Source: Bacteroidaceae bacterium
Lineage (GTDB): Bacteria > Bacteroidota > Bacteroidia > Bacteroidales > Bacteroidaceae
NCBI GenBank assembly: GCA_017517605.1
Contig: JAFWYQ010000031.1
Span: forward strand, 1 to 44,585
DNA: 44,585 nt
Reading direction: 5' to 3'
Every line of letters begins with the position of its first letter. Positions within the stretch are counted from its first letter, which is position 1. Position numbers and translations under genes: made by a program. The notes below the pieces were generated by a model. It made no database searches and was not told the DNA's origin. It saw only the letters and a program-made list of their open reading frames with translations. Shown here in pieces: positions 7,520 to 21,200 of this stretch.

Positions 7520-8479
7520 CTATGCAGGATTGTGACGCTCTTCCCTTATCCGCTTGCGCCAAAGTTGCCAGCTGTTGAACAGATTCTGCCACAGGACGTA
7601 AGAGCCGGGGCCGAGGGACGAGAGTGGTGTCAGATAGGTGTAGGCCATCCAGATAGCGAATACAGTGTTCTTTTGTCCAAGGGCCTGCCCTCCGCTGATG
7701 CGGTCGTTGTAGTGTCCGCCAATCAGTTTGCCCAAAAGGAATTGGATGGAGCATGTGGCAAGTCCGGCTCCGCTGATGGCCAGTAGGGTAAGGCCGCTTG
7801 CCTGACTGTTTGCAATGAAGCGGATTGTCTGACCTACCACAATGGCCAGTGCCACACTCCACAGGTAGAATGCCACTCCGTGACGGGCGGCAATCCCTTG
7901 TTGCAACCGGGGGAAGAAGGTGCGCACAAGTGTGGCGGCGATAAGGGGACAGATGAGAAGGGGGAACACTTTCCTTAAAATCTCACCAAAAGCCGGCCAG
8001 AAGGTGACTCCCTCGTGAGGCTCGACGAGTGGGAAAAGGATAGGGACAACAATGGCCGTGACGATGTTGGAGAGGATGGTGTAAGTGGTTAGGCTCGAAG
8101 CGTTTCCACCCAACTTCCCTGTGATGACAGCTGCTGCCGTGGCCGTAGGACAAATGAGGCAAACCATGGCGGCTTGCGCTACCACTCTGTAAGGCATGTG
8201 AGGGAAGAGTATCAACGGAAGTGCCGTCAGCAGACAGGCAACCACTTGAAACAGTATAAGCCATAAGTGCCAACGCTGGGGACGCAATTCGCGCAAGGAT
8301 ACTTTGCAAAAGGTGAGGAACAACATGACGAAAATCAGTACGGGTGTCAGTACCGATACAGTCGAGTGTACCCATGGCTTGAGCGGAGCCAGCAGGGGTA
8401 CGTGGGCGAAAAGCAAGTAAACTATTGCACCCACGGACATGGCTATGGGCATTGTCCAGTTCTTGAAGAATTGTAGCAT
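7520..8479 (-). CDS. SBF-family (bile acid:sodium symporter-like) membrane transporter
   Basis: This 319-residue protein is almost entirely hydrophobic helices (nine or ten). It carries a family-like central segment VCLICPTATAAAVITGKLGG followed by SLTTYTILSNIVTAIVVPI, and a late GGQALGQKNTVFAIWMAYT segment. Members of the SBF/BASS superfamily are inner-membrane sodium-coupled carriers of organic anions such as bile acids or pantothenate; the substrate here cannot be told. The start MLQFFKNW at 8479 is preferred over an upstream in-frame ATG because the upstream residues overlap the -7 box at 8501-8508. It is a single gene, convergent with nothing and followed by pta upstream sequence. Confidence 0.85.
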   Translation of the reverse strand: MLQFFKNWTMPIAMSVGAIVYLLFAHVPLLAPLKPWVHSTVSVLTPVLIFVMLFLTFCKVSLRELRPQRWHLWLILFQVVACLLTALPLILFPHMPYRVVAQAAMVCLICPTATAAAVITGKLGGNASSLTTYTILSNIVTAIVVPILFPLVEPHEGVTFWPAFGEILRKVFPLLICPLIAATLVRTFFPRLQQGIAARHGVAFYLWSVALAIVVGQTIRFIANSQASGLTLLAISGAGLATCSIQFLLGKLIGGHYNDRISGGQALGQKNTVFAIWMAYTYLTPLSSLGPGSYVLWQNLFNSWQLWRKRIREERHNPA

Positions 8480-8500
8480 CGCGATTGTCTTGATAGGCCG

Positions 8501-8508
8501 CAAAGTTA
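8501..8508 (-). promoter_or_regulatory. -7 box for the SBF transporter gene
   Basis: TAACTTTG on the minus strand matches TAnnTTTG. A TTTTG is found 23 bases further upstream, slightly long for the -33 element. The box is 22 bases before the chosen start codon. Confidence 0.5.
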
Positions 8509-8603
8509 CGAATAAAACCACATCCTTTGGTCAAAAGGGCGCATCTTTCGTTTGGAAAATCCTAAATCTTTGCGTTTTCTTTCCCTCTTTGACAAGAAAG
8601 TAG

Positions 8604-8611
8604 TACTTTTG
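8604..8611 (+). promoter_or_regulatory. -7 box for the amidase gene
   Basis: TACTTTTG at 8604-8611 matches TAnnTTTG, with TTTC at 8580-8583 exactly 20 bases upstream. It lies 19 bases before the ATG at 8630, giving a very short leader, and supports that start over the longer in-frame frame from 8552. Confidence 0.55.
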
Positions 8612-8629
8612 CAACATTATTCGACAAAA

Positions 8630-9793
8630 ATGCGCATAAAAGGTCTTTTACAAATCATCGTTTGTCTCTGTTTCCTTTGGTTGCTTCTCCCGATGGAGAT
8701 GATGGCCGAGGGGAAGGATTTTGTTGTGGTGATAGATGCCGGACACGGTGGGAAGGACCCTGGTGCCGTAGGGAAAAAGGCTCAGGAGAAAAACATTAAT
8801 CTGGATGTTGCATTGGAGTTGGGACGGTTGATAAAAAACAATTGCGACGATGTGCGCGTGGTGTATACCCGCAATACCGATGTATTCATCTCGCTTGATC
8901 GCCGTGCCAAGATTGCCAACGATGCCAAGGCCGACCTCTTCATCTCCATCCATACCAATGCCTTGCCTAAAGGACGCATTGCCCGTGGTACCGAGACCTA
9001 TACATTGGGTATGGCCCGTGCTGACGACAATTTGGAGGTGGCCAAACGCGAGAACTCTGTAATCCTTGTGGAGGACGACTATAAGGAGCGTTACGCAGGA
9101 TTCAATCCTAAATCGTCGGAAAGCTACATCATGTTTGAATTCATGCAAGACAAGCACATGGAGCAGAGTGTGTCGCTTGCCCGTCTCATACAAGGACAGT
9201 TCAAGTCACATGCCGGACGTATTGACAAGGGGGTGCATCAGGCAGGATTCTTGGTGCTTCGCGATACCTCGATGCCCAGTGTGCTGGTGGAGTTGGGATT
9301 CATCTCTACTCCCGATGAAGAGACCTACATGAGTAGTAAAAAAGGAGTGGCTGCCCTCAGCCGTAGCATCTACAATGCCTTTATGGCGTACAAGAAATCC
9401 CATGCCGTAGCGGGTGCTACATCAAGCCAGGCTTCAAGTGACAACAGCCTTGGGATGAAGGTAGTACAAACGACGCCTGAACCTACCCCCGCCAAAAAGG
9501 AGGTGAAGACGCAGGAAAACGCTACGCAACGCCCCGTCTTCAAGGTGCAGTTGCTGAGCACTTCCACCAAACTTTCTGCAGGAAGCAGTAAACTAAAAGG
9601 TGTGAAAGCAAGTTGTTATGAAGAAAACGGAATGTATAAATACACGACAGGCGAAACAGAGGATTACGATGAGATTCTTCGCCTCAAGCGTCAAATGGAA
9701 AAGACATTCAAAGGGGCATTCATCGTTGCCTTCCGTGGAGGAAAGAAAATGGACGTGCAGGAGGCTATCCGTGAATCCAGAAATAAGAAATAG
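8630..9793 (+). CDS. N-acetylmuramoyl-L-alanine amidase with C-terminal SPOR-like domain
   Basis: It is a periplasmic zinc amidase that cuts the amide bond between N-acetylmuramic acid and the stem peptide of peptidoglycan, usually during cell separation. A signal peptide covers about residues 1-24. The Amidase_3 domain runs to about residue 255, with the zinc and catalytic residues in place: H39 (VIDAGHGGKDPGA), E53 (AQEKNINLDV), H108 (ISIHTNA) and E221 (VLVELGFIS). After a linker rich in Ser, Thr and Lys, residues about 303-385 (VFKVQLLSTS onward) resemble a SPOR peptidoglycan-binding domain. The total of 387 residues fits the Bacteroidales form. An MCE-domain gene follows 42 bases later, and dnaA after that, all on the same strand. 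Confidence 0.92.
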   Translation: MRIKGLLQIIVCLCFLWLLLPMEMMAEGKDFVVVIDAGHGGKDPGAVGKKAQEKNINLDVALELGRLIKNNCDDVRVVYTRNTDVFISLDRRAKIANDAKADLFISIHTNALPKGRIARGTETYTLGMARADDNLEVAKRENSVILVEDDYKERYAGFNPKSSESYIMFEFMQDKHMEQSVSLARLIQGQFKSHAGRIDKGVHQAGFLVLRDTSMPSVLVELGFISTPDEETYMSSKKGVAALSRSIYNAFMAYKKSHAVAGATSSQASSDNSLGMKVVQTTPEPTPAKKEVKTQENATQRPVFKVQLLSTSTKLSAGSSKLKGVKASCYEENGMYKYTTGETEDYDEILRLKRQMEKTFKGAFIVAFRGGKKMDVQEAIRESRNKK

Positions 9794-9835
9794 AAGCATC
9801 ATATATATAATAAGGTATACATAGATAGAAACATT

Positions 9836-10729
9836 ATGAAATATTGGACAAAAGAAGTAAAGATAGGAGTAACCGGTATTGTGGCCATAGCTCTGTTGGT
9901 ATTTGGTATCAACTTCCTGAAAGGTATCAATCTGCTGAAAAGCGGATCGGGGTATTATGTGGAGTTTGAAGATTTTGCCGGTCTTGTAAATTCAAGTCCC
10001 GTTTATGCCAACGGATTCAGTGTGGGTATTGTGCGCAATATCGACTACGATTACGAGCATTCAGAGAAAATCGTGGTGGAGATAGACCTTGATGCCGATA
10101 TGAAATTGCCGAAAGGTACTACTGCCGAACTGGAAACTGAAATATTGGGTACGGTGAAAATGAACTTGATTCTCCCCAAAAAGAATGTAGGATGGTGCGC
10201 TGTGGGCGATACAATACAAGGCTCGGTGAATGCGGGTATGATGGGAGTTGCCGCCAATCTGGTGCCCAAAATTGAAACTATGCTTCCGAAACTGGATTCT
10301 ATACTGGGTTCGCTCAACAGTTTGCTTGCCGACCAAGCATTGACCAACACTTTGCACAATACAGAGCAGATTACGGCCAACCTGCAAATTACGACCAAAG
10401 AACTCAACACACTGTTGAAAAATGATTTACCGGCTATCACGGGCAATTTGAATACCGTCACGGCAAACTTTGCGGAAATCAGCACCAATCTGAAAGATAT
10501 TGACTATGCTGCTACCATTGCCAAAGTAAATGCCACGTTGGATGGGGTGAAACAATTTACCGAGAGTCTGCAAAATCCGAATGGTACAGTAGGAATGTTA
10601 TTGAACGACAAGTCTTTATATAATAATCTAACGCTCACAACTCACAATGCCGCATCACTGTTGGAAGATGTGCAGGCCCATCCCAAACGATATGTTCACT
10701 TCTCTATCTTTGGACGAAAGGACAAATAG
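9836..10729 (+). CDS. MCE/MlaD-family lipid-transport protein
   Basis: The 297-residue protein has one N-terminal membrane anchor (about residues 10-29, VTGIVAIALLVFGINFLKG) followed by an MCE domain (about 38-115, YYVEFEDFAGLVNSSPVYANG and the conserved ELETEILGTVKMNL). The rest is helical with many Asn and Leu. MlaD-like proteins bind phospholipid or other hydrophobic substrate at the periplasmic face and work with an MlaE/MlaF-type ABC transporter; those partner genes are not in this window. It probably shares a transcript with the amidase upstream and ends at a terminator at 10754-10787. Confidence 0.88.
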   Translation: MKYWTKEVKIGVTGIVAIALLVFGINFLKGINLLKSGSGYYVEFEDFAGLVNSSPVYANGFSVGIVRNIDYDYEHSEKIVVEIDLDADMKLPKGTTAELETEILGTVKMNLILPKKNVGWCAVGDTIQGSVNAGMMGVAANLVPKIETMLPKLDSILGSLNSLLADQALTNTLHNTEQITANLQITTKELNTLLKNDLPAITGNLNTVTANFAEISTNLKDIDYAATIAKVNATLDGVKQFTESLQNPNGTVGMLLNDKSLYNNLTLTTHNAASLLEDVQAHPKRYVHFSIFGRKDK

Positions 10730-10753
10730 AAATGAGGAAAGAAGGACTTAAAG

Positions 10754-10787
10754 GTGGACGACTGTCGGGCAGTTCGTCCACTTCCTT
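10754..10787 (+). terminator. Intrinsic terminator after the MCE gene
   Basis: GTGGACGACTG pairs with CAGTTCGTCCAC (one bulged base) around TCGGG, followed by TTCCTTTTT. It lies 25 bases past the stop codon. Confidence 0.75.
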
Positions 10788-11104
10788 TTTAAGGGAAAAA
10801 TGAAAAAGCGGTAATGAACGTTGTAATGCTGTTATTAGATTTTGTCTAAATAGCAAAATCCTTGTGCCGCGATGCTGAAAACCTTGAAATATCACGGATT
10901 TATGAATCCTTATCGTTTATTGATATTTTTTGTTTTTAGTTGCTGAAACCTTTCAAGTGATTGAAATGCAGAATCTTACACAGAGAATAACCTTCTAAAT
11001 AATAACGCAAAAAATGCTCTCTCTAACGTGTTGAATACTATACCCTTATTGATAGACAAGAAAAACCAAAGAAAAAAAGATTTTTTTATTTCAAATAAGA
11101 TTCG

Positions 11105-11112
11105 CAACTTTG
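11105..11112 (+). promoter_or_regulatory. Weak -7-like box before dnaA
   Basis: CAACTTTG differs from TAnnTTTG at the first base, and a T-run replaces TTTG 20 bases upstream. It lies 48 bases before the dnaA start. Plausible but not strong. Confidence 0.35.
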
Positions 11113-11159
11113 CACCGTGAAAAGCTAATAATTGGATTAAAGCATAACAAAACAATCGT

Positions 11160-12569
11160 ATGACGGATAATAATTTTGTGGCGCTTTGGGATCGCTGTCT
11201 GAAAGTTATTGCAGACAACATTCAGGAGTCCACATTCAATGCATTTTTCCTGTCCATTCGTCCCATGAAGTTCGATGGAAACACCCTCATGTTGGGGGTG
11301 CCCAGTCCCTTTGTGTACGAATACTTGGAGAAGCATTATATAGACCTGCTCCGTAAAGTGATCTATCATCACTTCGGGGAAGGTACCCGTTTGACGTATT
11401 GTGTGCTTACTGATAAGGCGAACAAGAAAAAGCAAGAATGGGAGAGTGAGCGCACCTCAACTGCCGTTCAGCCGAAAGCCATTGTGCGCGATGGTAATAA
11501 GGTGGTTGCTTCTCAACCCATGCCGGCGGTGCAGGAGTTGGACTCACGCTTGAACCCGAAATATAATTTCGAGAATTTCATCGAAGGGCTTAGCAATAAG
11601 TTGTCGCGTACTGCGGGTGAGGCTGTTGCCCAAAATCCGGCCAAGACATCCTTTAATCCTCTCTTTATCTATGGTTCATCAGGTGTAGGAAAAACCCATT
11701 TGGTGAATGCTATCGGTACACGTATCAAGGAACTTTATCCAGAGAAGCGTGTGCTCTATGTGTCGGCTCATCTCTTTCAAGTGCAATATACCAATTCGGT
11801 ACGCGAAAACACAGTAAACGATTTCATCAACTTCTATCAATCCATCGATGTGTTGATTATTGATGACGTGCAGGAATTTGCAGCCTTGACAAAGACACAA
11901 AATACCTTCTTCCACATATTCAACCATCTGCATCAGACAGGAAAACAGCTGATCCTTACCTCTGACCGTTCACCCGTGATGCTTCAGGGCATGGAAGACC
12001 GCCTGCTTACCCGTTTCAAATGGGGATTGATAGCCGAAATGGAGCGCCCCAATGTTGAGTTGCGTAAGAACATCCTTTGGGACAAGGTACGTCGCGACGG
12101 TCTTAAATTTCCCGAAAAGGTAATTGATTTCATTGCGGAGAATGTAGATGAAAGTGTACGCGACTTGGAAGGTATCATCATCTCTTTGATGGCATATTCT
12201 ACGGTTTACAATCGAAATGTGGACATCGAGATGGCTGAGCGTGTTGTGCGTAAGGCGGTTCGTATGGTTGAGAAGAAACCGCTTGATGTGCCCGATGTAT
12301 TAGAAAAAGTATGTGAACATTACGGTGTAGACACGAATGCCGTATTCAGCAAGGCACGTAAACGCGAAATCGTGCAAGTGCGTCAGGTTGCCATGTATTT
12401 GGCAAAGAAGCACACGGAAGCCTCTTTTGCCAAAATTGGTAGTTTGATAGGAAAACGCGATCATGCAACCGTACTTCATGCATGTAAAATCGTTGGTGCA
12501 CAAATAGAGGTGAATAAAGTGTTCAGAAGCGAAATTGAAGAATTGGAAAACGAATTAAGAAGAAAGTAA
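11160..12569 (+). CDS. dnaA: Chromosomal replication initiator DnaA
   Basis: This is the AAA+ initiator that binds DnaA boxes and opens the replication origin. The 469 residues have the usual four domains: an N-terminal helical domain (about 1-85), a linker, the ATPase core and the C-terminal DNA-binding domain. Walker A is GSSGVGKT (172-179), Walker B has D235-D236 in LIIDDVQEF, and the signature helix [13 protein letters not shown] centres on D434. [12 protein letters not shown], the usual lead into the ATPase, is at about 128-139. The start at 11160 matches the family N-terminus. No dnaN or recF follows; enolase is convergent downstream, so the common dnaA-dnaN order is not used here. Confidence 0.98.
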   Translation: MTDNNFVALWDRCLKVIADNIQESTFNAFFLSIRPMKFDGNTLMLGVPSPFVYEYLEKHYIDLLRKVIYHHFGEGTRLTYCVLTDKANKKKQEWESERTSTAVQPKAIVRDGNKVVASQPMPAVQELDSRLNPKYNFENFIEGLSNKLSRTAGEAVAQNPAKTSFNPLFIYGSSGVGKTHLVNAIGTRIKELYPEKRVLYVSAHLFQVQYTNSVRENTVNDFINFYQSIDVLIIDDVQEFAALTKTQNTFFHIFNHLHQTGKQLILTSDRSPVMLQGMEDRLLTRFKWGLIAEMERPNVELRKNILWDKVRRDGLKFPEKVIDFIAENVDESVRDLEGIIISLMAYSTVYNRNVDIEMAERVVRKAVRMVEKKPLDVPDVLEKVCEHYGVDTNAVFSKARKREIVQVRQVAMYLAKKHTEASFAKIGSLIGKRDHATVLHACKIVGAQIEVNKVFRSEIEELENELRRK

Positions 12570-12598
12570 TAGGTATTTTTCTTTCTTTGAATCAACAT

Positions 12599-12636
12599 AC
12601 ACCGGGCCTGTATTCTGTAAAATGCAGGCCCGGTGT
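12599..12636. terminator. GC-rich hairpin between dnaA and eno
   Basis: Perfect 12-base arms ACACCGGGCCTG and CAGGCCCGGTGT enclose a 14-base loop, 29 bases after the dnaA stop. No T-run follows on the plus strand. It probably terminates or stabilises the dnaA transcript; it is 134 bases from the convergent eno stop. Confidence 0.6.
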
Positions 12637-12769
12637 GCTTGATGGGGACATTCAAGTACCAGCAATTGGGGATACCCTATCCGTTGGAAGGTGTTGAACC
12701 TTTGAATCGAAAGGCGTTACCAGCGTGCTAAAGGGATATTTGTATCTTATAAATCCGTTTCATAACACG

Positions 12770-14050
<1,281 letters not shown>

Positions 14051-14107
14051 TCAATTTTGTTTGTGAGTAACAACAATCTACTTCGTAGAAATGTTCCAGC
14101 CGAAGAA

Positions 14108-17221
<3,114 letters not shown>

Positions 17222-17297
17222 TTATTAAAGTTCGTTATTAGACCCATCGTTTAGGGAAATTGCCCTATTCAAATGGCTTGGGATTAAAAGTTATGGA

Positions 17298-17305
17298 CAA
17301 AGGTA
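17298..17305 (-). promoter_or_regulatory. -7 box for the beta-galactosidase gene
   Basis: TACCTTTG on the minus strand matches TAnnTTTG. TTTC is found exactly 20 bases upstream (17326-17329). The leader to the ATG at 17212 would be about 80 bases. Confidence 0.6.
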
Positions 17306-17576
17306 AGTATATTAGTTCATATAAGGAAAGTTTTTTTGATAAATTTTATAGCTGTCAAATTATTTTGCTCGTCTGACATTTGAATGGCATTACAATGCCG
17401 ATATTTAAAGGGTGGGGGAGTAACATGTAATCATTCTTCATTCTTTACATCCATTGGTAATAAATCCTGTATTTCTATTTCCTCCCTATCTCATTAAATG
17501 AGAATGCTTCGTGACAGGTGTTTTTTGCATATTTATGTAATACTAAGGTGTGAGGATGAGGCAAGGTCCAAAGTGG

Positions 17577-17610
17577 TTAGCCGCTAACCTCTCAAGTGCT
17601 TAGCGGCTAA
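17577..17610. repeat. TTAGCCGCTAA inverted pair
   Basis: TTAGCCGCTAA at 17577-17587 and its exact reverse complement TTAGCGGCTAA at 17600-17610 are spaced by 12 bases. Each unit is also palindromic around its centre base, so the pair could be a dimer-protein binding site or a hairpin. Confidence 0.6.
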
Positions 17611-17715
17611 GGAGGACGAAGAAGGTTGTTTTTGCTTGATTTTTTTATTGTTTTTCTTATTATTGATACACCCTATTTCCTATCAAAATGTCAAATTGTA
17701 TATTTTACTTGCGAG

Positions 17716-17763
17716 AATCGCGTATTTTCATACGAGAGAAGTTTTGCTTGGAAATACGCGATT
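17716..17763. repeat. AATCGCGTATTT hairpin repeat
   Basis: Perfect 12-base arms (AATCGCGTATTT at 17716-17727, AAATACGCGATT at 17752-17763) flank 24 bases and are followed by TTTT. The text from 17689 (TGTCAAATTGTATATTTTAC) resembles 44213-44256, so this is probably a diverged dispersed repeat rather than a terminator; no gene ends here. Confidence 0.5.
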
Positions 17764-17911
17764 TTTGACTTGGTAGAATGGCGTAATCTATTGAATAATA
17801 GTCTATATACGAATATTTAATTGTCGAAAAACAGAAAATCTACGTGCCAATTATGTGACTAAAAAGAAGAATTGTCCAATGGTGTAGAAATAGAACAATG
17901 TGCGTACCTCC

Positions 17912-18023
17912 GTCCGATGGCCATCGGGCTCGAGATGAATAGCCATCGGATGGCAGAAGAATGGGCATTTGTGTGTGACTCCGATGGCCATCCGACATAA
18001 GTCCGATAGCCATCGGACTCGAG
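17912..18023. repeat. Cluster of CCGATGGCCATCGG palindromes
   Basis: Four related units are visible. 17912-17934 and 18001-18023 share GTCCGAT-G/A-GCCATCGG-G/A-CTCGAG. 17941-17955 is AGCCATCGGATGGCA, and about 17978-17996 is ACTCCGATGGCCATCCGAC. The outer two are 89 bases apart and nearly identical. No coding frame explains them. Confidence 0.7.
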
Positions 18024-18192
18024 TGCAATGGAGTAAAGTGATGCATAGGAATGCCTATTTTGACGCGTAGAAGGTGTGGCTTTTGTGAATATGAAAGGTG
18101 AAAATCGGACTATTTACAACCTGTTTATACAGAAAAGAATGCTCTTTTTGTATAAATATTCACTACGTCATCCCTTTTATACAATTTTATAA

Positions 18193-18238
18193 TTGACAAA
18201 ATGTCAATATTACGTTAAATGAAGATGTATATTTAACG
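18193..18238 (-). terminator. Possible 3' hairpins for the alpha-2-macroglobulin-like gene
   Basis: On the side where the minus-strand gene ends (stop at 18294), ATTTAACG/CGTTAAAT arms (18231-18238 with 18213-18220) and a TTGACA-AAA-TGTCAA palindrome (18193-18207) follow in order. There is no T-run, so the call is weak. Confidence 0.35.
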
Positions 18239-18293
18239 CCTTTCTGTCAAATGGAATAAAACAGAAGGTGCTTTTAACTCTCTTATTTTGATG

Positions 18294-21200
18294 TTATTTT
18301 ATACATAGAATATTGCTTTCTGTGTGGCCGACAAATTCGGGGGCATAGGCGCATTGTACGGTGGCAATGCCCGCTTGGTAACGGCCGGTGCGATCGACAC
18401 GGAAGGTCTGTTCAAAGGTGTGTGTTCCCTTGGGCAGGTGGTCGATGAAGTAGAGCGTGGCGGCATCTTTCACCGAGCGGTAGTGTCCGATTCCTCCTTC
18501 GTGACGATAGCCGGACGCACTGCTGACAGGTTCGAGGCAGGCAGCCCGGCTGTCCTTTATCTGTACGAAGTCCATGGCGCGGTCGGTGCGGATGGTCAGT
18601 CGTGACACAACTTTGTCGCCCACGTGCAACACTGTCTCTTCGGTGATAGGAATCCAGATCTTCCGCTCCGATTCCCTCGATAGGGGAGATGTTGATGGCG
18701 AGGTTTTATCTGTTCCCTCTCCTTCGGGGAGGGGTAGGGAGGGGCTTCGTCGCTCAACCATCCATGTACGCTCGATGCTCAGCGGTTGGTCAAGTTTCTT
18801 GCCATAGGCTGTGGCTGTGCGTCCCGTATAGGTTGAGGTCACTTTGTCCATATCTTCCAAGTATTGAGCGTAAACAGCTCCCCATGCCAATCCTGTAGTC
18901 TGTTTTTCAAGCGTTGCTTCGCGGGGGAGTTTTTTCAGCATCTCAGTAGAGTAGGTGTACTTCTGGTAATCTATTCCTGTTGTAGAAGTTATGGGTGATA
19001 TGATGGCTTTGTTGTCTAATGATAACGTTGTTGCCTCTCTTGTTGTTAACAGTTCGGTTTCCTTCATTAACAGCGCATAAATGGCATCCACCGTATTCAG
19101 CGGATTGTCCCAACTTTGTGCCTGCTTCTGCATTAGTAGCCACTGATTCATCTGCTCGATGTAGATAGAGTCTGTTCCGATAAACGCTAATGCTTCGATG
19201 GTGGCCACCTGTGTCGGCAGGCGGTTGTCGCGCCAGCTTTCGTAAGGCTGTGGATTATCGAAGTAGCGTCCCATTTGTGGTGTATAGGTGGTGTATTCCA
19301 TCAACGAGGTCAGGAACTTGTCAGCTTCGGTTTGCTTTTCGTAATGTCTTAGAATAATGGCAGCCTTGGCTTTGCCGTAGGGAGTCAGTGCATTGAGTTG
19401 TCCGACTAAATTCTCTACCATATGATCTGCAGCCTTTTGGGCATTCTTGTCCAATAGTTTTCCGTTCAAGGCGATGCTACTCAGGTAGTGTATGGTTAGT
19501 TCTGATGGACGCACCTCTTGTCCCTCTTTTTCCTGTTTCTGCATCCGGCGGTATTCTGCAAGCAGTTCGTTGTTGAGGAATTCGCTTGCCGATGCCATCA
19601 TGTGGCGCGAAGGATAATCCAGTTCGCTACCAGTGAGGTAAATGACACGCTCCATCAACTCCAGTATGTAGGTTGTCACATAGCGGCTGCTCTGCATTCC
19701 CTTGTACCAGCTCCATCCGCCGTCGGGGTTTTGCAATGCCTGCATCTTGTCCAAGTAGAGGGCGATGCGGGTGTTGGCATGTGACTTGTCGAAGAGGAGT
19801 GCCAGTTGGCGTTTTTGTGCAGCTTCGTCATTTGCGTCAGTTACCCAAGGTGTTTCGGTCAGTAACATTGTTTTCAACTCTTGATTCTTCTGCAAATTGC
19901 TCCACAAGGATTCTTTGTCGTTAGCCTTCCATTGCTCAAACGGAGTCTTTATTTGCGGATTCGATTGTGCGATGTATGATGCAATGCTGTGGGCATACCA
20001 GGCTGCGGCCCACGCGAAGGCATCTTCTGTAGTGGGAGTAGCCACGGTGGGCAATGCCTGTATGGCTGTCCATATGGGATTGCCTGTTACCTCCACCGTC
20101 AAGCGTTGGTTGGTGGCCGTAGGGCTGTGGTGGTTGAACAGGTGGGTGAGTGATTCCGTGACAGAGCCCGGCCCGTTCACCATCAGCGGTTGGCTCTCGG
20201 TTATCCACACTTTGTTGGTCAGCACGGGCAGGTAGCGTTGCTCGCCATCGCTGAACTTACCTCCATCGGCTACGATGCGACAGATGGGCAGAGGCACGTC
20301 CGTGTTGTCGATGGTAAAGGCAAAGCTGACGATGCTTGTCTTGCTTGCTTCGGTCTTGAACTTTGCTTTGCGGCTCAGTATCACCTTTTCTGTCAAGGGG
20401 TCAATCAACTCCATACGGGCAGTACCCTTAATGTCCTTTTCGGACAAGTTGCTGATAGTGGCATTGATGGTGGTCTTGTCGCCCATACGGACAAAACGTG
20501 GCAGGTTGGGTTGCACCATAAACTCCCGTTGGGTAGTGACGAAGTCTTCCAACGTGCCAATGTCCATCTGCTTGGTGTGTGCCAAGGCACGGAAACGCCA
20601 GCGTGTCAAGTTGTCGGGCAGGGTGAAGCTGATCTTTACCCGTCCTTCTGCATCGGTGCGTAAGTAAGGTTGGAAGAAGGCTGTCTCCGTAAAGTTTTCG
20701 CGCAATGCCATTCCTTGGGGAAGAGCTTCGGGAGACTCCTCTTCGTAGTAGCCATTCCCTTTTTGGGTACCCACTGAGATTTCTTTCTCCATTAATTGGA
20801 CTCCGGTAAAGTTGGCTCCGGCCACACGGCCGACCAATGCCATATCGACATCGTTGATACTCATCATTGCTTCGCCCATGAACTCGGTAGTGAAGTTGTA
20901 GAATCGTGGTGCCACATCGTCGTAGCGGTATTGGGTGGGTACTTTCAAGGTGCTTAATTGGAAATCGATACTGGTGTAAGGATTTGGGCCTGTGTACGTA
21001 CTCCATCTTGAACGATAGTATAAGGGAATACGGTCTCTGAAACGGAATTCCCATCTCCTTTGGTTGCCCAATTGCTCAAGCGAAGCGTCGTACATCGAGG
21101 CCAACATCTCAGCGTCAGCAGGTGTCCCGTCGGGACGCTTGATGGTCAGTGTCCACTCTTCCTCTGTGCCGGGCGTCAGTTTGTTGCGGAAGGTTTCCCA

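Larger units (their letters stand above)
10730..11159. other. AT-rich spacer before dnaA
   Basis: The spacer contains the terminator of the MCE gene (10754-10787) and a weak promoter-like sequence near 11105-11112. The remainder is AT-rich. I saw no cluster of DnaA boxes (TTATNCACA) or obvious 13-mer array, so an origin here is not supported. Confidence 0.6.

Noticed and set aside
10730-11159. Possible origin of replication upstream of dnaA
   Set aside because: AT-rich, but no cluster of DnaA boxes or repeat units was seen.
17626-17820. 64-codon frame in the palindrome field
   Set aside because: It crosses a repeat hairpin, is AT-rich and has no recognisable features.
20200-20210. TTATCCACA-like DnaA box
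   Set aside because: It lies alone inside the alpha-2-macroglobulin-like coding sequence; single matches are expected by chance.
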